Source: Bacillota bacterium | Lineage (GTDB): Bacteria; Bacillota; Clostridia; Acetivibrionales; JAKOSZ01 | Direction: 5' to 3' | Length of the DNA: 18,720 nucleotides | Assembly: GCA_029776555.1 (NCBI GenBank) | Contig: JAKOSZ010000114.1 | Coordinates: 1 to 18,720 of the forward strand | In this document: piece by piece, positions 1 through 6,214 of the stretch | Position numbering within the stretch: position 1 is the stretch's first letter | How the letters are laid out: each line of letters begins with the position of its first letter | Program-made: the position numbers and the translations under genes | Notes under the pieces: generated by a model | What the model was told of the DNA's origin: nothing | Databases searched by the model: none | Seen by the model: only the letters and a program-made list of their open reading frames with translations

Positions 1-832
1 CAAATGCCGCAGGCAGGCCTATGGAGAAAACCCGCTTTATTATGTCAAAATCGGGCCGGTAACCGGTTTTGTTGCGGATTGATATCACCGATTTGTTGGA
101 AAAACTGACGATGTATAAACCTACGGCGCAGGCTAAAAGCCTCGATATCGTCGTTGACAAACCCGCTCCGAACACTTCCCAGCGGGGGAAGCCCAGCTTT
201 CCGTAAATCAGCACGTAGTTGCCGAACACGTTGAACAGGTTGCTGCCGATGTTGTACAGCATGGGTATCTTTGTTTCACCGGCGCCCCTTAAGGCTGCCG
301 TCACGCCCATGGTCACCGCCTGGAACACAAGCCCTGCCGAAACCACCTGGAAGTATGCCACGGAATCGCTAAACACATCAGGCTCGGCCCCCATGAAGGT
401 GACCACCGCCGGGGCGGCAAGCACCCCAATCATGCTCATAACAGAGCCCAGCACAGTGTTGACCACAATTATTTGCTTTGTGATGTCTGAGGCCTTTTCC
501 GTGTTTTTGGCCCCCACATTCCACGCCACAAGGGTGGTGGTTCCCACATTGACAGCCGCAAAAACAGCCAGGAGAATCATAAAGGGCTGATTGGTAAGAC
601 CTACGGCGGTTATGGCGGCTGAACGAAGCTGTCCCACCATTATCATGTCCACCATTCCGAACAGGGTGACCATTATGAGTTCAATGAAGGCCGGCCATGT
701 AATTTCAATGACTCTTTTGCGCATTTCAGCGGTCTCATTTTTGGCGGGGCTGTTTTCCTGTCTTTTCCGGGAAAGTTGTAACAATTGAACGACATCCTTT
801 CGTACGGCCTGCGACATAGAAGGCCTTGACAT
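1..832 (-). CDS. MATE family efflux transporter, N-terminal part (cut by left edge)
   Basis: Reading the minus strand from an ATG at 832 gives 277 codons open to the window edge, so about 60% of a normal 450-residue MATE (multidrug and toxin extrusion) protein is present. These are cation-coupled inner-membrane drug or metabolite exporters. Residues 1-40 are polar; residues 44-68 form a first hydrophobic helix ending FGMVDMIMVGQ, the usual MATE TM1 motif. Other family marks are LVAWNVGAKNTEKA at 101-114, ALRGAGETKIPM at 180-191 and the GAGLSTTISR region at 222-231. An in-frame TAA lies 6 bases before the ATG. No good SD precedes it; ATG at 817 (AAGG 9 bases upstream) is an alternative. It diverges from the glycosyltransferase gene. 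Family assignment is firm; the substrate is unknown. Confidence 0.9.
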   Translation of the reverse strand, partial: MSRPSMSQAVRKDVVQLLQLSRKRQENSPAKNETAEMRKRVIEITWPAFIELIMVTLFGMVDMIMVGQLRSAAITAVGLTNQPFMILLAVFAAVNVGTTTLVAWNVGAKNTEKASDITKQIIVVNTVLGSVMSMIGVLAAPAVVTFMGAEPDVFSDSVAYFQVVSAGLVFQAVTMGVTAALRGAGETKIPMLYNIGSNLFNVFGNYVLIYGKLGFPRWEVFGAGLSTTISRLLACAVGLYIVSFSNKSVISIRNKTGYRPDFDIIKRVFSIGLPAAF

Positions 833-921
833 TTTTTATCCGGCAGACTTTTTTCGAGCAGAACTGGGCTTGCGTCCTTGTACGGCGGGCGCAAGTGGTT
901 GCCTAAACCCAACATTATCTT

Positions 922-950
922 ATTGTAATACTCTTGGCTTTTTATTTCAA
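922..950 (-). promoter_or_regulatory. Promoter for the MATE gene
   Basis: On the minus strand TTGAAA (950-945) and TACAAT (927-922) are separated by 17 bases, each one mismatch from sigma-A consensus. Transcription would start near 915 and leave a leader of about 83 bases before the MATE start. Seen by eye only. Confidence 0.6.
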
Positions 951-1054
951 GTAATATAGAGGAAAAGTCAGGGGGCTGTCTGGAAAAAGCGGCCGGGACA
1001 TGTTAAACTGTTGTTAGTGTTTTGTTTATTTTGTCCGTTCTAAACCTATAGCTT

Positions 1055-1084
1055 TTGCATATTCTTCAAATACGGATATATAAT
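1055..1084 (+). promoter_or_regulatory. Promoter for the glycosyltransferase gene
   Basis: TTGCAT (1055-1060) and a perfect TATAAT (1079-1084) are separated by 18 bases. The predicted start near 1091 gives a leader of about 70 bases with AAGGGG (1149-1154) 9 bases before the ATG. Confidence 0.6.
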
Positions 1085-1163
1085 GGAAGGTTTTGCCGCG
1101 TTTTTGCGGAACTTACCGGAAGCGTTTTAAATGATCTCTATTATTAATAAGGGGTTGAGCTAG

Positions 1164-2021
1164 ATGAATATACTTGTCACTCTGGACTCCAATTATATTC
1201 TTCCGTTAAAAGTAATGCTCTGGTCATTATTTTTCAATAACCCCGGACACAGTTTCAACATATACTTAATGCACTCGTCCATAAGCAGCGAAGAGCTGGA
1301 GGGGATTTACGAATTTACCGAGAGGCTTAACCAAAGGCTGCACGTGATTACCCTGGACGAAGACCTGTTTGAGGATGCGCCTGTCATCCTCCACTATACC
1401 AGGGAGATGTACTACAGGCTTCTTGCCTATAAATGCCTCCCCGAAGACCTTGAAAGGGTCCTCTACTTAGACCCGGATATTCTGATAATCAACAGTATCC
1501 GGGAGCTCTATCATATGGACATGTCAAATGCCATGTTCGCAGCCGCCTGCCACAACAGGAGGATACCCCTCAAGGAAATTAACAGGCTCAGGCTGAAGGT
1601 GCAGGAGATGGAAGGGTACTTCAACTCGGGCGTCCTCTTGATGAACCTCCCTTTGCAAAGGGAGAAAATAAAAGAGGAGGACATATTTGAGTTCGTGGAA
1701 AAAAAGAAAAACAGGCTCATTTTCCCGGACCAGGACGTCTTAAACGCCCTTTATTACAGGGAAATTAAGAAAATAGACGAGATAAAGTACAATTACGATG
1801 TCAGGTTTTATCAATACAACAAGATTTTAAGCAACGGCCTTTTTGACATGGACTACGTTATGCGCCACACGGCTATCCTTCACTTTTGCGGCAGGAAAAA
1901 ACCCTGGCATAAGAATTACAACGGGAAATTCCTCTCTTTATATAAACACTACCAAATACTTGCCCTGGAACGCTCTGATAAAACTCTCCGCCACTTGGCA
2001 GGGAATAATCCGGCAAAATAA
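1164..2021 (+). CDS. Glycosyltransferase family 8 protein
   Basis: A 285-residue, probably cytoplasmic enzyme that moves a sugar from a nucleotide-sugar donor (UDP-glucose or UDP-galactose in most relatives) to an acceptor, with retention of configuration. The N-terminus MNILVTLDSNY is the typical GT8 first strand. YLDPDILI (101-108) holds the metal- and donor-binding DxD motif. GYFNSGVLLMN (151-161) and FPDQDVLN (187-194) are standard GT8 blocks, and ILHFCGRKKPWH (238-249) is the C-terminal HFxG..KPW metal-ligand motif. No signal peptide or membrane helix is seen. SD AAGGGG lies 9 bases upstream. No terminator is visible between its stop and the rpsJ promoter 13 bases downstream. Cell-surface glycan synthesis is the usual role in such bacteria, but the acceptor cannot be told. 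Confidence 0.9.
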   Translation: MNILVTLDSNYILPLKVMLWSLFFNNPGHSFNIYLMHSSISSEELEGIYEFTERLNQRLHVITLDEDLFEDAPVILHYTREMYYRLLAYKCLPEDLERVLYLDPDILIINSIRELYHMDMSNAMFAAACHNRRIPLKEINRLRLKVQEMEGYFNSGVLLMNLPLQREKIKEEDIFEFVEKKKNRLIFPDQDVLNALYYREIKKIDEIKYNYDVRFYQYNKILSNGLFDMDYVMRHTAILHFCGRKKPWHKNYNGKFLSLYKHYQILALERSDKTLRHLAGNNPAK

Positions 2022-2033
2022 ATAAATTTGTGC

Positions 2034-2062
2034 TTGAAAAAAAAATAGCTCTATAGTAAAAT
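2034..2062 (+). promoter_or_regulatory. Main promoter of the S10 operon
   Basis: TTGAAA (2034-2039) and TAAAAT (2057-2062), each one mismatch from consensus, are separated by exactly 17 bases in an A-rich context. Transcription would begin near 2069, giving a leader of about 287 bases before rpsJ. It starts only 13 bases after the glycosyltransferase stop codon. I found no better promoter between 2069 and 2343. Confidence 0.7.
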
Positions 2063-2221
2063 AGTCGTTGTCGTGACGAGGCATACGATGAAGCGGGAGA
2101 TTGCTATGTAAAATAGGGAACTTCCGCCGAGATTGTCCGATTCATAGAAACCGGGCGACAAGTCACTGTACATTTGGCTTATGCGTTTGTATTGATGCAT
2201 ATCCAATAGTGAAAGAACGCG

Positions 2222-2268
2222 ACCCAGGTTTTATAAGTCTTCACGGCTGAATAATTGCCTGGGTTTTT
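2222..2268 (+). terminator. Terminator-like hairpin inside the S10 leader (candidate attenuator)
   Basis: ACCCAGG (2222-2228) pairs with CCTGGGT (2258-2264). Inside, TTAT (2231-2234) pairs with ATAA (2251-2254) and AGTC (2236-2239) with GGCT (2245-2248), around a TTCAC loop. The stem runs into TTTTT (2264-2268), the shape of an intrinsic terminator. It lies after the main promoter and before rpsJ, so it would attenuate the operon or end a short leader RNA. It could instead be the terminator of the glycosyltransferase gene if the promoter call is wrong. Confidence 0.5.
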
Positions 2269-2316
2269 AAATGGCCGACCGGGAAACACCCGGCATAGTG
2301 TACAGATATACACTTG

Positions 2317-2342
2317 TCGTACGTAGTAAAATCAACGTACGA
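2317..2342 (+). repeat. Perfect inverted repeat abutting the rpsJ SD
   Basis: TCGTACGT (2317-2324) and ACGTACGA (2335-2342) are perfect 8-base complements around a 10-base A-rich loop. The GGAGGT SD of rpsJ begins at the next base (2343). The helix could hold the SD at its edge, so it may tune initiation or mark an RNA processing site. Confidence 0.6.
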
Positions 2343-2355
2343 GGAGGTATTTTAG

Positions 2356-2667
2356 ATGTCGGAAAGTCAGAAAATCAGGATAAGGCTTAAGGCTTTTGAC
2401 CACCAGATCCTGGATCAGTCGGCTGAGAAGATTGTGGAAACCGCAAAAAGAACAGGCGCCAAGGTATCGGGTCCCGTACCTTTGCCGACAAAGAAAGAAA
2501 TATTTACAATACTGAGGGCGCCGCACAAATACAAGGATTCAAGAGAGCAGTTTGAGATGAGGACCCATAAGAGACTTATCGATATACTGTATCCGACGGC
2601 GAAAACGGTAGATGCCTTAATGAGGCTTGACCTGCCGTCGGGTGTTGACATCGAGATAAAGCTCTAA
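2356..2667 (+). CDS. rpsJ: 30S ribosomal protein S10
   Basis: First gene of the S10 operon; 103 residues, the usual bacterial length. S10 is in the 3' head domain of the 30S subunit and, as NusE, also joins antitermination complexes with NusB. Recognisable blocks are KIRIRLKAFDHQILDQS (about residues 5-21), the long-loop segment GPVPLPTKKEIFTILRAPH (39-57) and the C-terminal DLPSGVDIEIKL. The ATG has an ideal SD, GGAGGT at 2343-2348, 7 bases upstream and directly after a hairpin. A 112-base gap separates it from rplC, long for this cluster. Confidence 0.98.
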   Translation: MSESQKIRIRLKAFDHQILDQSAEKIVETAKRTGAKVSGPVPLPTKKEIFTILRAPHKYKDSREQFEMRTHKRLIDILYPTAKTVDALMRLDLPSGVDIEIKL

Positions 2668-2736
2668 AGCGTGTGGGAGTGCCCTTTAGCCTGATGGGGC
2701 AAATTAAACGTAAAGTTGGGTGAAAGGAAAGGTCAC

Positions 2737-2756
2737 GTTCGCAGCAGCCTGCGAAC
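2737..2756 (+). repeat. Perfect hairpin in the rpsJ-rplC gap
   Basis: GTTCGCAG (2737-2744) pairs perfectly with CTGCGAAC (2749-2756) around a 4-base CAGC loop. It ends 10 bases before the AGGAGG SD of rplC (2767-2772). There is no T run, so it is not an intrinsic terminator. A weaker TGCCC/GGGCA stem (2680-2701) precedes it. Processing, stability or translational control of rplC are possible roles; none is shown. Confidence 0.55.
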
Positions 2757-2779
2757 CAATAACCATAGGAGGGATAGAA

Positions 2780-3415
2780 GTGAGCAAGTTTATTCTGGGC
2801 AGAAAATTAGGCATGACCCAGCTTTTTGACGAAAACGGGATCGTGATTCCCGTAACGGTAATACAGGCAGGACCCTGTGTGGTCGTGCAGAAGAAAACGG
2901 TGGAAAGCGACGGCTATAGCGCCGTTAGGGTCGGTTTTGGCGATGTGCCTGAAAAGAGGCTCAACAAACCCGACAAAGGCGTTTTTGCCAAGCTTAACCT
3001 TTCCCCGAAGAAGCATTTGAAGGAATTTAAAGTAAGTGACGTTAATAAGTTTGAAGTGGGACAGGAGATTAAGGTTTCCGAGATGTTTGCCGTGGGCGAC
3101 AGGGTTGACGTAAGCGGAATTTCCAAAGGTAAAGGATTCCAGGGCGTAATCAAGAGGTTCGGCCAGGCAAGGGGCAGAAGAACCCACGGTTCCAAGTACC
3201 ACAGGGGCGTAGGTTCCATGAGTGCCAACACCGACCCGGCAAGGGTCTTTAAAGGGAAAAAGCTTCCCGGGCACATGGGCAGAGACAGGGTAACGGTCCA
3301 GAATTTAGACATCGTTAAGATAGACGGCGAAAGGGATCTGCTTATGGTAAAGGGAGCCGTTCCGGGCCCCAGGGGAGGCCTGGTGGAAGTGAGAAGCACG
3401 GTGAAGGTCGGGTAA
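2780..3415 (+). CDS. rplC: 50S ribosomal protein L3
   Basis: L3 binds 23S rRNA near the peptidyl transferase centre and helps start 50S assembly. The frame is open from 2720, but the GTG at 2780 (AGGAGG at 2767-2772, 7 bases upstream) gives MSKFILGRKLGMTQLF, the normal L3 N-terminus, and 211 residues, the normal length. The extra 20 codons upstream contain the 2737-2756 hairpin and lack an SD. Conserved segments include GKGFQGVIKRFGQARGR (about 118-134) with the THGSKYHRGVGS extension that reaches the active centre, and the MAGHMG-like block GHMGRDRVTVQNL. Confidence 0.96.
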   Translation: MSKFILGRKLGMTQLFDENGIVIPVTVIQAGPCVVVQKKTVESDGYSAVRVGFGDVPEKRLNKPDKGVFAKLNLSPKKHLKEFKVSDVNKFEVGQEIKVSEMFAVGDRVDVSGISKGKGFQGVIKRFGQARGRRTHGSKYHRGVGSMSANTDPARVFKGKKLPGHMGRDRVTVQNLDIVKIDGERDLLMVKGAVPGPRGGLVEVRSTVKVG

Positions 3416-3450
3416 CAGGCGGCAACGACAGAAGGAAGGGAGGATACAAG

Positions 3451-4080
3451 ATGCCGATAGTGGACGTTTTGAATATGGACGGAGAAAAAGTGGGAGAGAT
3501 TAATCTGGCAGACAGTGTCTTTGGCATAGAGGTACACGAAGACGCGATATATCAGGCCGTGGTCAACCAGTTGGCCAATATGCGGCAGGGCACCCATTCT
3601 ACAAAGACCAGGGCTGAAGTAAGGGGCGGCGGCGCCAAGCCCTGGAGACAGAAAGGAACAGGAAGAGCAAGACAGGGAAGCATAAGGGCGGTACAGTGGG
3701 TTAAGGGCGGTATTGCCTTTGGCCCCAAACCCAGGAGCTACAGGTATGCTATTCCCAGGAAGGTGAAGCGGCTGGCTCTGAAATCCGCGCTTACGTCCAA
3801 GGTCAACAGCCAAAACCTTATTGTTTTGAATGAAATGGACTTTGATGAAATAAAGACGGCGCGTATGATTAAGGTGCTGGAAAACTTAAAAATAAAGGGT
3901 GAAAGCACCCTGATAGTCCTCGCCGGCAGGAACGAAAGGGTTGAGAAGTCGGCCAGGAACATACCCGGTGTAAAGACTATGCCGGTGAATACCATTAACG
4001 TATACGACCTGCTTAAATATAACAAGCTAATCCTCACAAAGGATGCGGTGGCGAAGGTTGAGGAGGTGTACGCGGTATGA
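3451..4080 (+). CDS. rplD: 50S ribosomal protein L4
   Basis: A 209-residue L4, near the usual 200-210. L4 lines the narrow part of the peptide exit tunnel and, in E. coli, represses its own operon through the S10 leader. The tunnel loop is visible as RGGGAKPWRQKGTGRARQGS (about 59-78), the site where macrolide-resistance changes occur in other bacteria. The globular part ends with VNTINVYDLLKYNKLILTK. SD GGAGG (3439-3443) is 7 bases before the ATG. Its TGA overlaps the rplW start as ATGA, which implies translational coupling. Confidence 0.97.
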   Translation: MPIVDVLNMDGEKVGEINLADSVFGIEVHEDAIYQAVVNQLANMRQGTHSTKTRAEVRGGGAKPWRQKGTGRARQGSIRAVQWVKGGIAFGPKPRSYRYAIPRKVKRLALKSALTSKVNSQNLIVLNEMDFDEIKTARMIKVLENLKIKGESTLIVLAGRNERVEKSARNIPGVKTMPVNTINVYDLLKYNKLILTKDAVAKVEEVYAV

Positions 4081-4460
4081 AGCGTGCCGAAGACATTATA
4101 ATCAGGCCCTACATTACAGAGAAGAGCAATGCCGAGGTAGCCGAGGGCAAATACGCTTTTGTCGTGGATGCCAAAGCTACCAAGACTGAAATAAAGAACG
4201 CGGCGGAAGAGCTTTTTAATGTAAAGGTTTTGAAAGTGAATACGGTGAATCATAGCGGCAAGGTAAAAAGGATGGGAAGGCTTCAGGGGAAAAGCCGTGG
4301 TTGGCAAAAGGCCATCATGGGGAAGACTCCGGCCTGGAAAAAGGCCATTATTAAGATTGACACTGACCCCAAGCCCGCCGCTTACCTGACCAAGGGCGGC
4401 AAAGAGGTGGCTGATACCAAGAAATACAAGACCAGCATCGAGGAATATGGTATTTCGTAG
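4077..4460 (+). CDS. rplW: 50S ribosomal protein L23, long form with internal duplication
   Basis: L23 sits at the peptide exit and docks trigger factor and the signal recognition particle. The core is normal (IIIRPYITEKSNAEVAEGKY at 7-26, then KTEIKNAAEELFNVKV and VNTVNHSGKVKRMGR). At 127 residues it is about 30 longer than the usual 95-100. The excess comes from a tandem duplication of 11 residues (GKSRGWQKAIM at 71-81 and GKTPAWKKAII at 82-92) and a C-terminal tail with KIDTDPKPAAYLTKGGK. The start overlaps the rplD stop; SD AGGAGGT lies at 4061-4067. I recall a similar tail in some Oscillospiraceae L23; the duplication is what looks special here. Confidence 0.95.
   Translation: MKRAEDIIIRPYITEKSNAEVAEGKYAFVVDAKATKTEIKNAAEELFNVKVLKVNTVNHSGKVKRMGRLQGKSRGWQKAIMGKTPAWKKAIIKIDTDPKPAAYLTKGGKEVADTKKYKTSIEEYGIS
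4287..4352 (+). repeat. 33-base in-frame tandem duplication within rplW
   Basis: Unit 1 (4287-4319) and unit 2 (4320-4352) encode GKSRGWQKAIM and GKTPAWKKAII. Six of 11 residues are identical and the others are mostly similar. The DNA is most alike in the last six codons (TGG, CAA or AAA, AAG, GCC, ATC or ATT, ATG or ATT). Typical L23 has a single W-x-K-A-I copy at this place. Confidence 0.75.
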
Positions 4461-4498
4461 CAGCTGGAACTATTGCACGCAGTAAGGAGTGAAAAGAG

Positions 4499-5326
4499 AT
4501 GGGAATCAGGAGTTACAATCCAACTTCTCCCGCAAGGAGGGCTATGACGGTTTCGACCTTTGAGGAAATAACCAAGAAGGAACCGGAAAAGTCGCTGCTT
4601 AGGCCCCTGAGGAAGAAGGGCGGAAGGAATGTCTACGGGAGAATAACGGTGCGCCACAGGGGAGGCGGCGCCAAGAGGATGTACAGAGTGATTGATTTCA
4701 AGAGGGACAAGGACGGAATAGAGGCCAAGGTAACGGCCATTGAATATGACCCCAACAGGACGGCCTACATTGCCCTTCTTCAGTATGCCGACGGGGAGAA
4801 AAGGTATATCATAGCCCCGTTAGGGCTGAAGGTGGGCGACGTTGTGCAGTCGGGAGAGGACGCCGACATAATACCCGGCAACGCGCTTCCGCTGGCCAAC
4901 ATACCGGTAGGTACAATAGTACACAACATAGAGCTTGAGCCTGGAAAAGGCGGGCAGCTGGTGAGAGCTGCCGGCGGGTCGGCGCAGCTCATGGCCAAAG
5001 AAGGGGATTATGCCCAGCTCAGGCTGCCGTCCGGCGAGGTCCGCATGATAAAGCTGAACTGCAAGGCTACCATAGGCCAGGTGAGCAATATTGACAATGA
5101 AAACATATCCGTCGGCAAAGCAGGGAGAAAAAGATGGATGGGCATCAGGCCCACCGTGCGCGGCGTGGTTATGAACCCTGTTGACCATCCGCACGGCGGC
5201 GGTGAGGGTAAAGCGCCCATCGGAAGACCCAGTCCCGTGACGCCGTGGGGTAAACCGACTCTTGGTTACAAGACCCGCAAGAAGAATAAAGCCAGCGATA
5301 AATACATTGTTAAGAAGCGGAAGTAA
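4499..5326 (+). CDS. rplB: 50S ribosomal protein L2
   Basis: A 275-residue L2, the usual bacterial length; it binds 23S rRNA and is needed for subunit joining and peptidyl transfer. The N-terminus (MGIRSYNPTSPARRAMT), the RHRGGGAKRMYRVIDFKR block (about 52-69) and the signature VMNPVDHPHGGGEG (about 222-235) with its conserved histidines are present. The C-terminus is basic (KTRKKNKASDKYIVKKRK). AAGGAG at 4482-4487 is the SD, 11 bases before the ATG, slightly long. Start fits the family N-terminus. Confidence 0.98.
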   Translation: MGIRSYNPTSPARRAMTVSTFEEITKKEPEKSLLRPLRKKGGRNVYGRITVRHRGGGAKRMYRVIDFKRDKDGIEAKVTAIEYDPNRTAYIALLQYADGEKRYIIAPLGLKVGDVVQSGEDADIIPGNALPLANIPVGTIVHNIELEPGKGGQLVRAAGGSAQLMAKEGDYAQLRLPSGEVRMIKLNCKATIGQVSNIDNENISVGKAGRKRWMGIRPTVRGVVMNPVDHPHGGGEGKAPIGRPSPVTPWGKPTLGYKTRKKNKASDKYIVKKRK

Positions 5327-5361
5327 TTAGCTGCGGAAGGTTCCGGAAAGGAGGAGAATCG

Positions 5362-5646
5362 ATGGGTAGGTCTTCTAAAAAAGGCCCTTTTGTTTCGGAA
5401 AAGCTTCTTAAGAAGATAGAGGAAATGAACGCAAAAAACGAAAAAAGGGTGATAAAAACCTGGTCCAGGGCGTCAACGATTTTCCCGCAGATGGTGGGAC
5501 ATACCATAGCGGTGTATGACGGCAGAAAACATGTTCCCATTTATGTGACCGAGGAAATGGTAGGCCATAAGCTGGGAGAATTTGCTCCCACAAGGACATT
5601 TAAGGGACACGGGCATCATACGGAGCGTTCTACCGCGCTTAAGTAA
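5362..5646 (+). CDS. rpsS: 30S ribosomal protein S19
   Basis: A 94-residue S19 (usual 91-95). It lies in the 30S head beside S13 and contacts the A-site tRNA and the intersubunit bridge. The N-terminus MGRSSKKGPFV, the block IKTWSRASTIFPQMVGHTI (about 36-54) and GHKLGEFAPTRTFKGHG are family hallmarks. SD AAAGGAGG at 5347-5354 with 7-base spacing. A short TATGTC/GACATA stem (5658-5677) lies in the gap to rplV. Confidence 0.98.
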   Translation: MGRSSKKGPFVSEKLLKKIEEMNAKNEKRVIKTWSRASTIFPQMVGHTIAVYDGRKHVPIYVTEEMVGHKLGEFAPTRTFKGHGHHTERSTALK

Positions 5647-5657
5647 GCAGTTAGCCA

Positions 5658-5677
5658 TATGTCACACGGGGGACATA
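5658..5677 (+). repeat. Short inverted repeat in the rpsS-rplV gap
   Basis: TATGTC (5658-5663) pairs with GACATA (5672-5677) around an 8-base loop. No T run follows, so it is not a terminator. It may be an RNA cleavage or stability element, or chance. Confidence 0.35.
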
Positions 5678-5721
5678 GCATATAGAAGGTGCCAGTACGT
5701 TAGGAGAGGAGGAATTCCGCT

Positions 5722-6198
5722 TTGGAGAAGAAGGTTATGTCAAAGGATGAGCTCCTGAAATCGAAAGACGAGATCTTGGAGCAATACAAAAAGGAGCACA
5801 GGAAATCGAAGAAAATGGCCCTTCTTACCAAGAAAGAGAAGAAGGTCCTGGGAATAGGCAGGGACGAAGGACGTGCCGTTTTGAGGTACGCCAGGATTTC
5901 GTCCAGGAAAGTGAGAATTGTTATAAACCTCATCAAGAATAAGGGCATAGATGAGGCTTACGCGATTCTTAAGAACACACCCAAGGCTGCTTCCGGTATT
6001 CTTTTAAAGCTCCTCAAGTCCGCCGAGGCAAACGCGACCAACAACAACGGTTTAAACAGAGATACACTGTATGTTGCCGAAGTGTATGCGGACCAGGGGC
6101 CGACGCTGACGAGGATAATGCCCAGGGCAAGAGGCCAGGCATACAGGATAAGGAAGAGGACCAGCCATATAACGCTGGTATTGAAAGAGAAAGAGTAG
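5722..6198 (+). CDS. rplV: 50S ribosomal protein L22 with long N-terminal extension
   Basis: L22 contacts all 23S domains and sends a beta-hairpin into the exit tunnel. The core begins near residue 49 (RAVLRYARISSRKVR at 51-65) and the tunnel hairpin RIMPRARGQAYRIRKRTSHI (131-150) is intact. Total length is 158 versus 110-115 normally. The first 48 residues are charged and helix-prone, with Lys/Glu-rich segments such as KDELLKSKDEILEQYKKEH (8-26). The start is TTG at 5722 with GGAGG (5708-5712) 9 bases upstream. ATG at 5737 lies 24 bases from that SD and would still leave a 43-residue extension, so the extension does not depend on the start choice. I recall comparable extensions in some Clostridia. 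Confidence 0.95.
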   Translation: MEKKVMSKDELLKSKDEILEQYKKEHRKSKKMALLTKKEKKVLGIGRDEGRAVLRYARISSRKVRIVINLIKNKGIDEAYAILKNTPKAASGILLKLLKSAEANATNNNGLNRDTLYVAEVYADQGPTLTRIMPRARGQAYRIRKRTSHITLVLKEKE

Positions 6199-6214
6199 GA
6201 AAAGGAGGTTAGTT

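Larger units (their letters stand above)
833..1163. other. Divergent intergenic region
   Basis: This 331-base stretch between two divergent genes carries no convincing coding frame. It contains one promoter-like pair for each direction (922-950 on minus, 1055-1084 on plus) and the ribosome binding site of the glycosyltransferase gene. An imperfect CTTGCG/CGCAAG repeat lies in the MATE leader. I see no operator, riboswitch or mobile element in it. Confidence 0.6.
2069..2355 (+). promoter_or_regulatory. Structured 5' leader RNA of the S10 operon
   Basis: This roughly 287-nt untranslated leader holds a series of consecutive inverted repeats. P1: GCGGGAG (2093-2099) with CTTCCGC (2121-2127), topped by CTAT/ATAG. 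P2: TTGTC (2133-2137) with GACAA (2157-2161). P3: CACT, TTGG and TATGC (2164-2184) with GCATA, CCAA and AGTG (2197-2211). P4: terminator-like hairpin 2222-2268. P5: CCGGG/CCCGG (2279-2293). P6: AGTGTA/TACACT (2297-2314). P7: TCGTACGT/ACGTACGA (2317-2342), touching the rpsJ SD. In E. coli, L4 regulates the S10 operon through its leader; an analogous role here is inference. I cannot assign it to a named RNA family. Confidence 0.55.

Noticed and set aside
219..788. Two plus-strand frames (219-590 and 591-788)
   Set aside because: They are antisense to the MATE transporter read on the minus strand, whose motifs are unambiguous.
2088..2111. A seven-codon frame (MKREIAM) in the S10 leader as a possible leader peptide
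   Set aside because: It lies inside the P1 hairpin, has only a weak SD, and shows no run of regulatory codons; pairing explains the sequence better.
2914..3813. A 299-codon open frame on the minus strand across rplC and rplD
   Set aside because: It is antisense to two well-recognised ribosomal genes, has low-complexity Ser/Pro/Leu-rich composition and no family resemblance; it is a shadow of codon bias.
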